A stretch of 64,000 nt of DNA from Candidatus Woesearchaeota archaeon (GCA_016185615.1 JACPNE010000006.1:1-64000), one strand, 5' to 3'; positions 46,109-56,730 are shown, counted from the stretch's first letter. Made by a program: numbers and translations. Notes: generated from the sequence alone by a model not told the origin.

Positions 46109-46508
46109 AGGATATATAAGAACTGTAGAAGCCCTTATATCCATTATAATAATACTAGTAGTTATATTCTTTTTAACACCTGAAAGGCAAGAAGAAAAAG
46201 CAGAAGTTCCTCCAATTGTTGAAAGTGCACAAAATTTTATCTTAAATGAGCTGACACTTAATGAAAGTGCGAGAACATGTATTGTTACAAATCCATTATG
46301 TGAGAATTCGATTACATTTACACATATTATAGAATCAAATATCCCACCAAGTTATAATTATACCGTTAAAATATGCGATACAACAAACTGTGTTGTTCCA
46401 ACCCCAATTGATAAGGATATTTATGTCAGTGACATAATTATTGCTTCTACAATTGAAAAACAAGATCCTAAGATTGTAAGATTATGGATGTGGAGCACCG
46501 AAGAATAA
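46080..46508 (+). CDS. Pilus-cluster minor pilin-like protein
   Basis: NNKGYIRTVEALISIIIILVVIFFL N-terminal hydrophobic helix. Confidence 0.5.
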   Translation: MLGLVNLNNKGYIRTVEALISIIIILVVIFFLTPERQEEKAEVPPIVESAQNFILNELTLNESARTCIVTNPLCENSITFTHIIESNIPPSYNYTVKICDTTNCVVPTPIDKDIYVSDIIIASTIEKQDPKIVRLWMWSTEE

Positions 46509-46934
46509 CTAAACATCTAATACAATAAATGCTCTCCACCCATTTTTTATTTTTTCTACCTTAAACATATGCATAGTTATAGCTTTGACATCTACTTTTA
46601 ATTTATGTTTTTTAATATCTATTTTTTCTCCACTTAAAGAAGCCTTCAACTCGAATTTTTTATTTCCGTTGATTTTAACTTTAAATTTATTGAAAAGAAT
46701 ATAATCTGAGTCTTTTAGAAATACTAAATCTTCCAAAAATTTGAACAATAATTCTTCTACATTTTCAGCTTTTAATTTTATCTCTTTTTTTATTTTTGGT
46801 TTGACTGTCTTCAAATCAACCATAGAATCAAAAGTTGCTAATGCACAATCCTCAAATAATTTATCCAAATCTTTATTTCTTGCTTCAAAAGCTATGTCTG
46901 CTATTGATATATCATCCAGAAATTTATAAGTCAT
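46509..46934 (-). CDS. Archease
   Basis: YKFLDDISIADIAFEARNKDLDKLFEDCALATFDSM...ITMHMFKVE. Confidence 0.85.
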   Translation of the reverse strand: MTYKFLDDISIADIAFEARNKDLDKLFEDCALATFDSMVDLKTVKPKIKKEIKLKAENVEELLFKFLEDLVFLKDSDYILFNKFKVKINGNKKFELKASLSGEKIDIKKHKLKVDVKAITMHMFKVEKIKNGWRAFIVLDV

Positions 46935-46985
46935 ATTCTCAAATTAATCATAAGATTTATATATATTTATATTTAACTTAAAATT

Positions 46986-47273
46986 ATGGTAGAGAAATCT
47001 GAGGTTGTTGAAGCATTGAAGAAAGTGAATGATCCGGAATTGCATATGGACATCTGGAATCTTGAATTAGTTTATAATATAGACATAAATGAAGATATAG
47101 TTAACATAACAATGACATTTACATCTCCTGGATGCCCATATGGCCCAGTGTTAGTAGAAGATGTCAAAAAGAAATTATCTGAAATAGGTGGTGTAAAAGA
47201 AGTTAATGTAGCCATTACATTTGAACCGTTATGGGAACCAAGTGAAGATTTAAGAGCAATGCTTGGGGTTTAA
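46986..47273 (+). CDS. MIP18/DUF59 family Fe-S assembly protein
   Basis: VNDPELHMDIWNLELVYN...FTSPGCPYGPVL. Confidence 0.9.
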   Translation: MVEKSEVVEALKKVNDPELHMDIWNLELVYNIDINEDIVNITMTFTSPGCPYGPVLVEDVKKKLSEIGGVKEVNVAITFEPLWEPSEDLRAMLGV

Positions 47274-48143
47274 TTACAATTTTTCTAGGTTCTTTAGAAT
47301 TTTATTCTTAATCTTATTAACATTCTCTCCAATAAAAATTAATTCATTTTTATTATATTTAAACCTCTCAAAATTATCTCTGCCAGCAACATAATTAAAC
47401 AGATAACTGGAATCCTTAAATTTGACAAAACCTTTTGCTCTATATATCTCTTTTGGCAACTTTGAGATAAATTCTTCGAATTTTTCTTTATCAAATGTTT
47501 TATTTGAGCTATAAACAAAATGATCAATTTTTATTTCATGGTGTTTATGCTCTTTTACAATTTTTTTTGCATTTATCCCAAACAAATAATTTATATCAAT
47601 CTCACAATTCTTAGTCTTGAAGATCAAAGCATTATCATTTATCTTTTTTATTTTGTTTTCAACTTTATATATTTGTTTTTTATTAATTAAATCTATTTTA
47701 TTCAATAGGATAATATCAGCCATCTCTATCTGCATCCTTCCTGTATGGCCTATTGTAGGATATTTTATGATAGCATCAGCATCTGTTATTGTAATAATTC
47801 CATCTAAACTTATTTTTGGGATATTCTCTTCTATATCTACTATAATCGCCTCTGGCTCAGCCACCCCAGTAGTTTCAACAACAATTCCATCTGGATTAAT
47901 TTTCTGAATAATCTCATCAATTGCTGCTTCAAATTCCCCTGTTAAAGAACAACATACGCAGCCCCCAGCCAACTCAGTCATATTAATATTCTTGCCTTTT
48001 ATTATCTTAGTATCTATGGCTACCTCTCCAAACTCATTTACTATAATTGCTAACTTATCTTTTGTTTTTTTTAAGATATATTTTAATAATGTAGTTTTTC
48101 CTGCTCCTAAATATCCAGTTATTATAGTAATTGGGGTTTTCAT
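47274..48143 (-). CDS. CobW/G3E family GTPase
   Basis: ITGYLGAGKTTLLKYIL, GGCVCCSLTGE. Confidence 0.92.
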   Translation of the reverse strand: MKTPITIITGYLGAGKTTLLKYILKKTKDKLAIIVNEFGEVAIDTKIIKGKNINMTELAGGCVCCSLTGEFEAAIDEIIQKINPDGIVVETTGVAEPEAIIVDIEENIPKISLDGIITITDADAIIKYPTIGHTGRMQIEMADIILLNKIDLINKKQIYKVENKIKKINDNALIFKTKNCEIDINYLFGINAKKIVKEHKHHEIKIDHFVYSSNKTFDKEKFEEFISKLPKEIYRAKGFVKFKDSSYLFNYVAGRDNFERFKYNKNELIFIGENVNKIKNKILKNLEKL

Positions 48144-48173
48144 GAAAAATATATAGGAAATAAGTTTTAAAAA

Positions 48174-49637
48174 TTAACCTTTAACATTTCCAATTGGAAT
48201 CAATGAAATAACTCTTTTGGAAATCCCAGCTTCTTCTGCTGCTTCGCAAACTTCATGCACATCTTTATAGGCTTTTCCAGCTTCTTCTGCTAATCCAGGC
48301 ATTGATGTTGATTTAACATATATTCCTGATTTTTCCATCTGTTTTTGTAATGTCTCTCCTCTAAACATTCTTTTTGCTTTTGTTCTTGACATTGTTCTTC
48401 CTGCTCCATGAGCTGTTGAGCCAAATGTCTTATCCATTCCCTTTTCAGTTCCAACTAAAACATAAGAACCTGTTTCCATTGATCCTCCGATTATCACAAC
48501 CTGTCCAATATTTCGATGAGATTTTGGAATTTCATCCCTTCCAGGGCCAAAGGCTCTTGTTGCACCTTTTCTATGGACTAACAATTCTTTTATTTTCCCA
48601 TCAATCTTATGTTTTTCTAGTTTAGCTGTATTATGTGAGACATCATAAACTGTTTTCATATCTAAATCTTCAGCATCTTGTTTAAATACATTAGAGAATA
48701 CCTCTCTAATCCTATGAGCAATGGTTTGTCTATTAGCAAAACTCATATTTACTCCGCATTTCATTGCTTTAAAATAATCTTGCCCTTCTTTGCTGTTAAA
48801 AGGAGCACATGCCAACTCTCTGTCTAAAATCTTTATTCCATATTTTGGCTCCATTACTTTTAGAAATGTTTGTAAATAATCTGTAGCTACTTGGTGTCCA
48901 AATCCCCTTGAGCCACAATGAAACATTATTACAATTTGATCATCAAAGAATCCAAGCTTTTTAGCAATTTCTTTATCGAACATATTTTCTTCTTTAATCC
49001 TTTGAATTTCTAAATAATGATTTCCAGATCCTAAAGTTCCAATCTGATTTAATCCCCTTTGTATTGCTCTGTCTGAAATTTTTGAAGAGTCTGCAGTTTC
49101 CATACATCCATTCTCTTCAGTATACTCTAAATCTTCCTTCCACCCATATCCTTTATCAACACACCATTTAGCTCCTAATTCTACAGCCTCTTTAAACTCT
49201 TTAGAACTTAATTTTACAAAACCTTTGCTACCAACACCAGCAGGAACTCTATCAAATAAATTATTAACTAATGTTTTAAGATGTGGCTGGACATCTTTAT
49301 ATGTAAGATTAGTTTTAATTAACCTCATACCGCAATTGATGTCAAATCCAATCCCACCTGGCGAAATAACTCCATTATTATCTGGATCAAAGGCAGCGAC
49401 CCCCCCTATTGGAAAGCCATATCCTGAATGACCATCAGGCATACAAAAAGCATACTTAACAATTCCAGGCAAAGTAGCAACATTAGTTATCTGATCATAG
49501 ACTTGTAAATCCATTTCATCCACTATCCTTTTAGTTCCTATTATCTTAGCAGGAACATTCATCTCCTTTTTGTAGCTCTGCGGAATCTCCCATTCAGTAT
49601 CACTTATCTTCTTTAGATGCGGTTTTTGAATTTCCAT
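48174..49637 (-). CDS. rtcB: tRNA-splicing ligase RtcB
   Basis: CMPDGHSGYGFPIGGVAAFD, GFDINCGMRL, GSTAHGAGRTMSR; no intein by length. Confidence 0.97.
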   Translation of the reverse strand: MEIQKPHLKKISDTEWEIPQSYKKEMNVPAKIIGTKRIVDEMDLQVYDQITNVATLPGIVKYAFCMPDGHSGYGFPIGGVAAFDPDNNGVISPGGIGFDINCGMRLIKTNLTYKDVQPHLKTLVNNLFDRVPAGVGSKGFVKLSSKEFKEAVELGAKWCVDKGYGWKEDLEYTEENGCMETADSSKISDRAIQRGLNQIGTLGSGNHYLEIQRIKEENMFDKEIAKKLGFFDDQIVIMFHCGSRGFGHQVATDYLQTFLKVMEPKYGIKILDRELACAPFNSKEGQDYFKAMKCGVNMSFANRQTIAHRIREVFSNVFKQDAEDLDMKTVYDVSHNTAKLEKHKIDGKIKELLVHRKGATRAFGPGRDEIPKSHRNIGQVVIIGGSMETGSYVLVGTEKGMDKTFGSTAHGAGRTMSRTKAKRMFRGETLQKQMEKSGIYVKSTSMPGLAEEAGKAYKDVHEVCEAAEEAGISKRVISLIPIGNVKG

Positions 49638-49742
49638 TTAGTTATTAGACTTGTCTAGCCTTTTAATAATTTACTATCTATCGAAAAAATACTTAAAATT
49701 ACCACAAAATTTATTAATTAACTACTGCTAAATTTAGATATT

Positions 49743-50375
49743 ATGATAATAAGATTGAGGGATTTTATAAGTAACGTATTCTATAAACTGTTTCAGCAAA
49801 GGAAAAGCTTGAAATTAGGAATATATGGACCCCCCAATGCTGGCAAGACAACCCTGGCGAATAGAATATGCAGGGATTGGATTGGAGAAGAGATGGGCTC
49901 TGTCTCTAAAATCCCTCACGAGACAAGAAATGTTCAGCAGAAAGAAAAAATAAAAATAAAGCATAAAAGAAAAGAATTAACATTCAATTTAATAGACACC
50001 CCTGGAATAGCAACGAAAATTGATTATGAAGATTTTCTGAAATTTAGACTTCCTCAAAAAGAAGCTAAGAAAAGGGCAAAAGAAGCAACAAAGGGAGTCA
50101 TAGAAGCAATCAAATGGCTGGATGGAATGGATGCTGTCTTAGTTGTTGTAGATGCTACCTTAAATCCTTACTCCCAAGTAAATTTAACAATAATCGGAAA
50201 TCTGGCAGCTAGAAATATTCCAGTATTGGTTGTTGCCAATAAAATTGATATAAGAAAAGCAAATATTAAAAAAGTTGAAAGCGCCTTCCCCCAATATGAG
50301 GTTGTTGGCATTTCTGCTGAAAAAGGCCATAATGTTGAGGAGTTTTATGAGTCTTTATTTAGGTTGGTGAAATGA
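49743..50375 (+). CDS. Archaeal Era-like GTPase
   Basis: GIYGPPNAGKTTLANRI, NLIDTPG, VANKID. Confidence 0.9.
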   Translation: MIIRLRDFISNVFYKLFQQRKSLKLGIYGPPNAGKTTLANRICRDWIGEEMGSVSKIPHETRNVQQKEKIKIKHKRKELTFNLIDTPGIATKIDYEDFLKFRLPQKEAKKRAKEATKGVIEAIKWLDGMDAVLVVVDATLNPYSQVNLTIIGNLAARNIPVLVVANKIDIRKANIKKVESAFPQYEVVGISAEKGHNVEEFYESLFRLVK

Positions 50376-50749
50376 TGTTAACATTACAATTTCTTCCATA
50401 TTCTGAAATTGAGCCTTTGAGTTCAAATTCCAGGATAAGAAAGATATTAAACTTAGTCAGAGAAAATAAAATTGTTCTAATGGAGGGCCGTTTGAAGCCA
50501 AATGAAGAAACAGATTTAATCCAGAGAACAATGGAAAATTTAAGCAAGGATTTTAAGGGGATAGAGCTTTGTACAGTATACCCGAATGTTAAGGATAAAT
50601 TTCTAAAAGGTTTATTAGTAAATATTTTAATAGGTGACAGGACTGGATTGACTGTAGTTGGTCCAGCCAATATAGTAAAAGAAATTAAAAGAGACCCTAA
50701 CAAGATATTATTGCTAACTGAAAATGTAAGAAGAAAAAGGAAAAAGTAA
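50372..50749 (+). CDS. DUF2073 family protein
   Basis: LTLQFLPYSEIEPLSSNSRIRKIL, follows Era-like GTPase. Confidence 0.8.
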   Translation: MMLTLQFLPYSEIEPLSSNSRIRKILNLVRENKIVLMEGRLKPNEETDLIQRTMENLSKDFKGIELCTVYPNVKDKFLKGLLVNILIGDRTGLTVVGPANIVKEIKRDPNKILLLTENVRRKRKK

Positions 50750-50750
50750 T

Positions 50751-51128
50751 ATGCCCCATAAATGTGTCAGATGCGGTAAGATTTATCCAGATGGTTCTAG
50801 TGAATTATTAAAAGGATGTACAGATTGTAATAGCAAGTTTTTTTTCTTTGTAAAGAAGAAGGATATCGAAGAGGCCGATAAGATTATAGGAAGCTTATCC
50901 GATGATGATAAAACACAGATTGAGCAGGATGTTTATGACATTATTGGAATAGAAGAAGATGATAAGCCTGTTATTCTTGATTTAGAATCAATAAGGATAT
51001 TACAACCGGGAAAATATGAGTTGGATATAATTGAATTGTTTAAAGGAAAGCCATTAGTTTACAGGGTTGAAGAAGGAAAATATATTATAGACTTGGCTTC
51101 TACATTCGGAACAAAGAAAAAAGATTAA
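50751..51128 (+). CDS. Zn-ribbon containing archaeal protein (DUF2072-like)
   Basis: MPHKCVRCGKIYPDGSSELLKGCTDCNSKFFF. Confidence 0.8.
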   Translation: MPHKCVRCGKIYPDGSSELLKGCTDCNSKFFFFVKKKDIEEADKIIGSLSDDDKTQIEQDVYDIIGIEEDDKPVILDLESIRILQPGKYELDIIELFKGKPLVYRVEEGKYIIDLASTFGTKKKD

Positions 51129-51781
51129 ATTATTTCTACCCTTGTTTTTGCCAATTCTTTAAATTTTTTAGCATCTTCTATACTACCAACAACAGATCCA
51201 TAATGGCAAGGAATAGCAATCTTTGGCTTGATTATTTCAACTGCTTTAGCTGCCTCTTCAGCAGTCATTACATAAGTTCCAGAAACTGGAATAGTCATAA
51301 TATCAATATTTTTTATATTCTGCATCTCGGGGATAATATCTGTATCCCCGCTTATATAAATTCTTTTTCTGTTCATCTCGATTATATATCCGACCTTGCC
51401 ATCTTCTTTAGGATGAAAAGGAATTCTTGGAGCCCTGAATTTGTTGATGTTATATGCTGGTGTAGCCTCAATACTTAACCCATTAACTTCTAATCTAGAT
51501 CCTGGACCAACTATTTTCATCTGGTTGTCAAATTTGTTTAAGCTGCTTAAGCAATCACTTGTTGCGACTAAAACAGTCTTATTATCTAAAACTTTTTTAA
51601 TATCCTCTATACTAAAGTGATCAAAATGCTCATGGGTTATTAATATTATATCAGCTTTCTCATTATCATTTATCTTAAATGGGTCTACATAAATTACTTT
51701 ATCTTTCTTAATTTTAAAAGATGCATGATTCAATCTCTCTATATGTATTCCTTCTATTTCCATTTTATAAAAAAAGAACAA
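51125..51781 (-). CDS. Metallo-beta-lactamase fold hydrolase (UPF0173-like)
   Basis: ILITHEHFDHFSIEDI, PCHYGSVVGS. Confidence 0.85.
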   Translation of the reverse strand: MFFFYKMEIEGIHIERLNHASFKIKKDKVIYVDPFKINDNEKADIILITHEHFDHFSIEDIKKVLDNKTVLVATSDCLSSLNKFDNQMKIVGPGSRLEVNGLSIEATPAYNINKFRAPRIPFHPKEDGKVGYIIEMNRKRIYISGDTDIIPEMQNIKNIDIMTIPVSGTYVMTAEEAAKAVEIIKPKIAIPCHYGSVVGSIEDAKKFKELAKTRVEII

Positions 51782-51817
51782 AAAGTATAAAAAGACATAT
51801 GTGGGAAAGTCTATAAC

Positions 51818-52522
51818 ATGAATAATTTGCTCTATTTAGACAATTCTTATTTAAAGGAATTTGAAGCTGTTGTAGAATATGTCAATGATGATAAATATAT
51901 TATTTTAGACCAGACTGCATTTTATCCTTCATCTGGGGGCCAGCCAAACGATACTGGAAAAATGATTTGCAATGGAGAAGAGTACAATGTTGTTTATGTC
52001 ACCAAAATTGATGGAAAAGTTAGCCATGAGGTTGACAAGCTAGGATTGAAGATAGGAGATAAAATAAAGGGCGTAATAAACTGGGAAAGAAGATATAAAC
52101 TAATGAGGATGCATACTGCTGCTCATGTGCTAAATGCTATATTCTTCAATGAACTTGGGGCAATCATAACTGGAAATCAAAAGGATTTAGAGAAATCAAG
52201 AATGGACTTTAACTTAGAGAATTATGATGTTGAAGAAATAAAGAAGAAAATAGCAAAGGCAAATGAAGATATAAAAAAAGATTTGAAAGTTAAATCTTAT
52301 TATCTATCAAAAGAGGAAGTGATGAAAAATCCATCATTGCACAAGCTTGCTAAGGATATAGAGAATAGAGAAGTTTATAGGATTTTAGAAATAGAAAATT
52401 TGGATACACAATGTGATGGCGGAACTCATGTTAGGTCATTGAAAGAAATAGGTGAAATTATATTTCTTAAAGCAGAAAATAAAGGAAAAAATAACAGAAG
52501 GGTTTATTTTGGATTAAAATGA
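51818..52522 (+). CDS. alaX: Alanyl-tRNA editing protein AlaX
   Basis: DQTAFYPSSGGQPNDTG, MHTAAHVLNAIFF, CDGGTHVRSLKEIG. Confidence 0.92.
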   Translation: MNNLLYLDNSYLKEFEAVVEYVNDDKYIILDQTAFYPSSGGQPNDTGKMICNGEEYNVVYVTKIDGKVSHEVDKLGLKIGDKIKGVINWERRYKLMRMHTAAHVLNAIFFNELGAIITGNQKDLEKSRMDFNLENYDVEEIKKKIAKANEDIKKDLKVKSYYLSKEEVMKNPSLHKLAKDIENREVYRILEIENLDTQCDGGTHVRSLKEIGEIIFLKAENKGKNNRRVYFGLK

Positions 52523-52941
52523 ATAATATAATAGTTGAAGATCCGATAATTCTTGATATGATAAAAGATAGAAGAAATGGACTAAGCATATTAGAAAAAC
52601 TTGTTAAAGCAGAGATTAAGGTAGATCATAAGTTAGTGAGGAGAATTCGTTATTCTCTTGATTTGTTTGCAAGACGCATGGATTTATGGAATAAAAAAAG
52701 ATTGTATAAACATCATCAAAATACTTTATCCTCTGTTATGAAAGATTTGCCAAGCAAAGATAAAGGTTTGTTAATATTATTTTTAACTAAATCATTTGAA
52801 CTTTCAGCTATTGAGAATAGGTTTGAAGAAGAAATTTCGAAATGCGGATTATATAAAAAAGTATTGGGGGATTTGTATAAAATATATGCTAAGGGAGAAA
52901 TAGAACAGAGATGGATATTTGAATTATATAATGGGCATTAA
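52519..52941 (+). CDS. Hypothetical protein
   Basis: Intact 140-aa ORF overlapping alaX stop. Confidence 0.45.
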   Translation: MNNIIVEDPIILDMIKDRRNGLSILEKLVKAEIKVDHKLVRRIRYSLDLFARRMDLWNKKRLYKHHQNTLSSVMKDLPSKDKGLLILFLTKSFELSAIENRFEEEISKCGLYKKVLGDLYKIYAKGEIEQRWIFELYNGH

Positions 52942-53316
52942 TCATAAATTAAATCCAACCAATAATGTAGCATGTTCATCGTCTATATCCATACTGAATT
53001 TTTTCCTCAAATAGTTGTGAACATTTATTCCAGGAGAACTTGAAACAACATTATTTGCTTTTATTTCAGGAAATTCAAGAGCTGGAAATATAATTCCATT
53101 GCCATTTTGGACTACAATATCTTTTTCTGGCTCTCTAAATTCAGAATTATGGGTTAAAACAATTACATATTTTCTTTCAATGCATTCTATAACTCCGATG
53201 TTATTTTCTTCTTCAAGATTTCTTATTATATCCTTATCTTCTTCGTTAAGCAAACTAATATTATTTAATCCATTAATCTTCCTTAAATCATCTAACACTT
53301 TTTTGACTTCTACCAT
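52942..53316 (-). CDS. Hypothetical protein
   Basis: 124-aa ORF overlapping kae1 end. Confidence 0.45.
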   Translation of the reverse strand: MVEVKKVLDDLRKINGLNNISLLNEEDKDIIRNLEEENNIGVIECIERKYVIVLTHNSEFREPEKDIVVQNGNGIIFPALEFPEIKANNVVSSSPGINVHNYLRKKFSMDIDDEHATLLVGFNL

Positions 53317-54290
53317 ATTACTTCAACTTCGTCTGTTCTTTCTGAATCATCTATATCAACATTTAAATTATCTTTTCTTTTTGCATTATATTCCAATATT
53401 CCTTGCCATGATATCATAACAGCTTGGTCTCCAGAATATTTTAATGGAACAACATAAAATTCAACATTCCTTTCTTTACACATTATATTTAGCATCTCAA
53501 TTAATCTTTTGTTTGCCGCAACCCCACCAATTAATAAAGCTTGTTTTTTTTCTGTGAATGCTAATGCTCTTTCGACAACCTCTGTTAACATTGCAAAAAA
53601 TGTTTCTTGTATTGAATAACATAAATCTTCTTTTTTAGATCCTTTCTTGAATTTGTTTATAGCATCAGTTACTATACCGGAAAAAGCTAGATCCATTCCT
53701 TTTATCGTATAGGGAAGTTCTATATACTTTCCTTTCTTTGCTAACTCCTCTATTTTTGGACCAGAAGGAAATCCCAAATTAATTCTTCTTCCAAACTTAT
53801 CAAGAGCATTTCCTAATCCAACATCTAATGTTTCTCCCAATATTCTAAATCTTTTATCTATTAAGGCAATTATCTGGGTATTTGCTCCAGAGACATAAAT
53901 ATATAACGGATCTTTTGATTCTGTAAACAATGAGCCAGAAGTTAAATGAGATACAGCATGATTAACCCCAATAATTTTTTTATTATGTTTTTTTGCTAAT
54001 TCTACAACTTTATCTCTTGTTGCCAATAAACATGGCGCTAATCCTGGAGCTCTGCTAAAACTAATAATATCTATTTCATTAATGCTTAAATTAGCTTCCT
54101 TTAATGCCTTATCTACTATTCCATCCGCTAATTTTCTGTGATGCTTGGCAGCCTCAATGGGAATTATTCCACCATGCTCTGTAGTATACATATCCCTAAC
54201 ATCACTTAATATTTCTTTTTTATCTGTAACTACAGCAGCCCCAAAAGTATGGGCTGTTCCTTCTATACCCAAACAAATTAGTTTTTTCAT
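53310..54290 (-). CDS. kae1: KEOPS subunit Kae1, t6A biosynthesis
   Basis: GIEGTAHTFGAAVV, GVNHAVSHLTSG, LLIGGVAANKRL. Confidence 0.95.
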   Translation of the reverse strand: MKKLICLGIEGTAHTFGAAVVTDKKEILSDVRDMYTTEHGGIIPIEAAKHHRKLADGIVDKALKEANLSINEIDIISFSRAPGLAPCLLATRDKVVELAKKHNKKIIGVNHAVSHLTSGSLFTESKDPLYIYVSGANTQIIALIDKRFRILGETLDVGLGNALDKFGRRINLGFPSGPKIEELAKKGKYIELPYTIKGMDLAFSGIVTDAINKFKKGSKKEDLCYSIQETFFAMLTEVVERALAFTEKKQALLIGGVAANKRLIEMLNIMCKERNVEFYVVPLKYSGDQAVMISWQGILEYNAKRKDNLNVDIDDSERTDEVEVIW

Positions 54291-54327
54291 AGAATTTATA
54301 TTAAAAATAATATTTATAAAACTTGAC

Positions 54328-54687
54328 TTAAGAAATTAATGTTTTTTTGATTCTTCTTTTCTTGGCAATCTTTGAAGCAAGTTTTTCTGTTTTGTGATCC
54401 ATCTCACTTAACAAACTATCAAATGTTTTGTGTAAAGCTGTAGCTAAATCCCAATCAAAATGCTTTGCAGATAGTACTCTATTATTTATATCCGGATGAT
54501 CAGCCCTTAAATGAATTGAATATTTTTTTCTTTTACCTGTAGCATTATATTTTTTAATGTCTAAGGTTAACATTATATCCTCAAATCTTCTGTTTACTTT
54601 ACTATAAAATTTACCAGTTAAATCCTCAAGTAAACTAATCTCAAAATCATCTAATTTTCTGATTCCTACAAAATTTATGTTTTTCAT
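54328..54687 (-). CDS. HPF/RaiA-like ribosome-associated protein
   Basis: KYSIHLRADHPDINNRVLSAKHFDWDLATALHKTFDSLLSEMDHKTEK. Confidence 0.5.
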   Translation of the reverse strand: MKNINFVGIRKLDDFEISLLEDLTGKFYSKVNRRFEDIMLTLDIKKYNATGKRKKYSIHLRADHPDINNRVLSAKHFDWDLATALHKTFDSLLSEMDHKTEKLASKIAKKRRIKKTLIS

Positions 54688-54950
54688 CTTAGGTAATTTG
54701 CTATCTCCTTTGTTTTATTTAAAATCCCTAGTTTCCTGGTATACTCCCTTCTTATGCTATTAATCCCACCAATTTCTTTGTTTTTACTTAGCCATATTCT
54801 GCAAGCTTCTATCTCCGAATCTAGATGTTCATGCAGCTTTTTTATGGTTTTTATTTTATTATTCCCTATTAAGGATAATAAATTGCCAAATTCTACTTTA
54901 TTCTGAAGATTTTTCGGAACTTTTTTCTTTATCTCATTTGAGTCTATCAT
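54684..54950 (-). CDS. Hypothetical protein
   Basis: 88-aa ORF overlapping HPF-like gene start. Confidence 0.45.
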   Translation of the reverse strand: MIDSNEIKKKVPKNLQNKVEFGNLLSLIGNNKIKTIKKLHEHLDSEIEACRIWLSKNKEIGGINSIRREYTRKLGILNKTKEIANYLR

Positions 54951-55035
54951 ATAATAAATATTTTTGGAATTATATAAATATATCTGATAATCTCTTTATA
55001 ACAAAATTAAAATAATCAATAACCATAATATATTT

Positions 55036-56730
55036 ATGAAAAACCAAGAAGTAGCAAGAATTTTATATGAGATAGCAGATATACTTGAAATTAAAGGTGT
55101 TGAATGGAAACCAATAGCTTACAGAAAAGCAGCCAGAAATATCGAAACATTGTCTGAAGATATTATTGATATGTATAAAAAAGGCAGAATAGAGGATATT
55201 CCCGGAGTAGGAAAAAATATAGCTGAAAAGATAAATGAATTGTTGAGGACAGGGAAACTAAAATATTATAATGAATTAAAAAAGTCGGTTCCGATAAAAT
55301 TAGAGGAACTTAATTCCGTACCTTCTTTAGGACCAAAGAGGATGAAGATATTATATGATAAATTGAATATAAAAAATTTAAAAGATTTAAAGAAGGCTGC
55401 TGAAAAGAATAAAATAAGAGAATTGAATGGGTTTAGTAGCACTTTAGAAAATGAAATTTTAGAAGGAATAAAAGGAATTGAATCAACTAAGACAAGACTT
55501 CTACTTGGTTATATGTATCCATTTGCCAAAGAGATTGAATCAAAGCTAAGTGAACAAAAGTTTGTAGAGAAAGCAGTAATAGCCGGTTCAATGAGAAGAA
55601 TGAAAGAAACAATTCATGATGTCGATATACTCGTAACAACAACAGATTCAAAAAAGACTATTGATCTTTTTACTTCTTTGCCTAAAAAGAAGTTATTAGC
55701 TAAAGGGACAACAAGAGCATCAATAATTTTGCATAATGGTCTACAAGTTGATATAAGGGTTTTAGATAATAATCATTACGGTTCTGGGCTGCATTATTTT
55801 ACAGGTTCAAAGGAACATAATATTAAACTTAGAAATCTGGCCATTAGAAAAGGACTGAAAATAAGCGAGTATGGTGTCTTTAAAGGAAAAAAAGCAATGG
55901 CTACGAAGACTGAAGAAGATGTCTATAAAACTCTTGGTTTAAGATACATTGAACCAGAGCTTAGGGAAGATAATGGGGAAATTGAAGCTGCTTTAAAAAA
56001 CAAGTTACCAATGTTAGTTGGTTATAATGATATTAAAGGCGACTTGCAGATGCATACAAAATATAGTGATGGCTCTAATAGTATTGAAGAGATGGCACTA
56101 AAAGCAAAGTCCCTTGGAAGATCATATATTGCTATAACAGATCATTACGGGAGATTAGCAATAGCAAATGCATTAAACAAAAAAAGAATGTTGAAACAAT
56201 TCAATGAGATTGATAGAATAAACAAAAAAATAAATGGGATTAAAATATTAAAAGGAGCCGAGGTTGATATAAACTCGGAGGGCAATCTTGATATTGATGT
56301 TTCAGTTTTAAAAGAATTAGATATATTAGTAGCCTCAATACATTCAAGTTTTAAAAATGATAATACAAAGAGAATCATGAAAGCAATGGAAAATAAATAT
56401 GTAAATGTAATAGGTCATCCTACTGGTCGTATCATAAATAGAAGAAATGGATACAATCTTGATTTTGAAAAGATTTTTGAGAAATCAAAAGAGACAAATA
56501 CTTTTTTGGAGATAAATTCTTTTCCCGATAGACTAGATTTAAATGATATCAATGTGAGAAATGCTATAAAAAATAAATGTAAACTTATAATAAATACAGA
56601 TGCACACCTATCAGACCATTTGGATTTTATGAAATTTGGAATTGGTACAGCTCGCAGGGGATGGGCGACTAAAAATGATATTATAAATACAAACAAACTT
56701 AATAAATTTCTAAGTATAATAAAAAAATGA
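55036..56730 (+). CDS. polX: DNA polymerase X with C-terminal PHP domain
   Basis: IPGVGKNIAEKINELL HhH, AGSMRRMKETIHDVDILV, PHP LQMHTKYSDGSNSIEEM. Confidence 0.95.
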   Translation: MKNQEVARILYEIADILEIKGVEWKPIAYRKAARNIETLSEDIIDMYKKGRIEDIPGVGKNIAEKINELLRTGKLKYYNELKKSVPIKLEELNSVPSLGPKRMKILYDKLNIKNLKDLKKAAEKNKIRELNGFSSTLENEILEGIKGIESTKTRLLLGYMYPFAKEIESKLSEQKFVEKAVIAGSMRRMKETIHDVDILVTTTDSKKTIDLFTSLPKKKLLAKGTTRASIILHNGLQVDIRVLDNNHYGSGLHYFTGSKEHNIKLRNLAIRKGLKISEYGVFKGKKAMATKTEEDVYKTLGLRYIEPELREDNGEIEAALKNKLPMLVGYNDIKGDLQMHTKYSDGSNSIEEMALKAKSLGRSYIAITDHYGRLAIANALNKKRMLKQFNEIDRINKKINGIKILKGAEVDINSEGNLDIDVSVLKELDILVASIHSSFKNDNTKRIMKAMENKYVNVIGHPTGRIINRRNGYNLDFEKIFEKSKETNTFLEINSFPDRLDLNDINVRNAIKNKCKLIINTDAHLSDHLDFMKFGIGTARRGWATKNDIINTNKLNKFLSIIKK

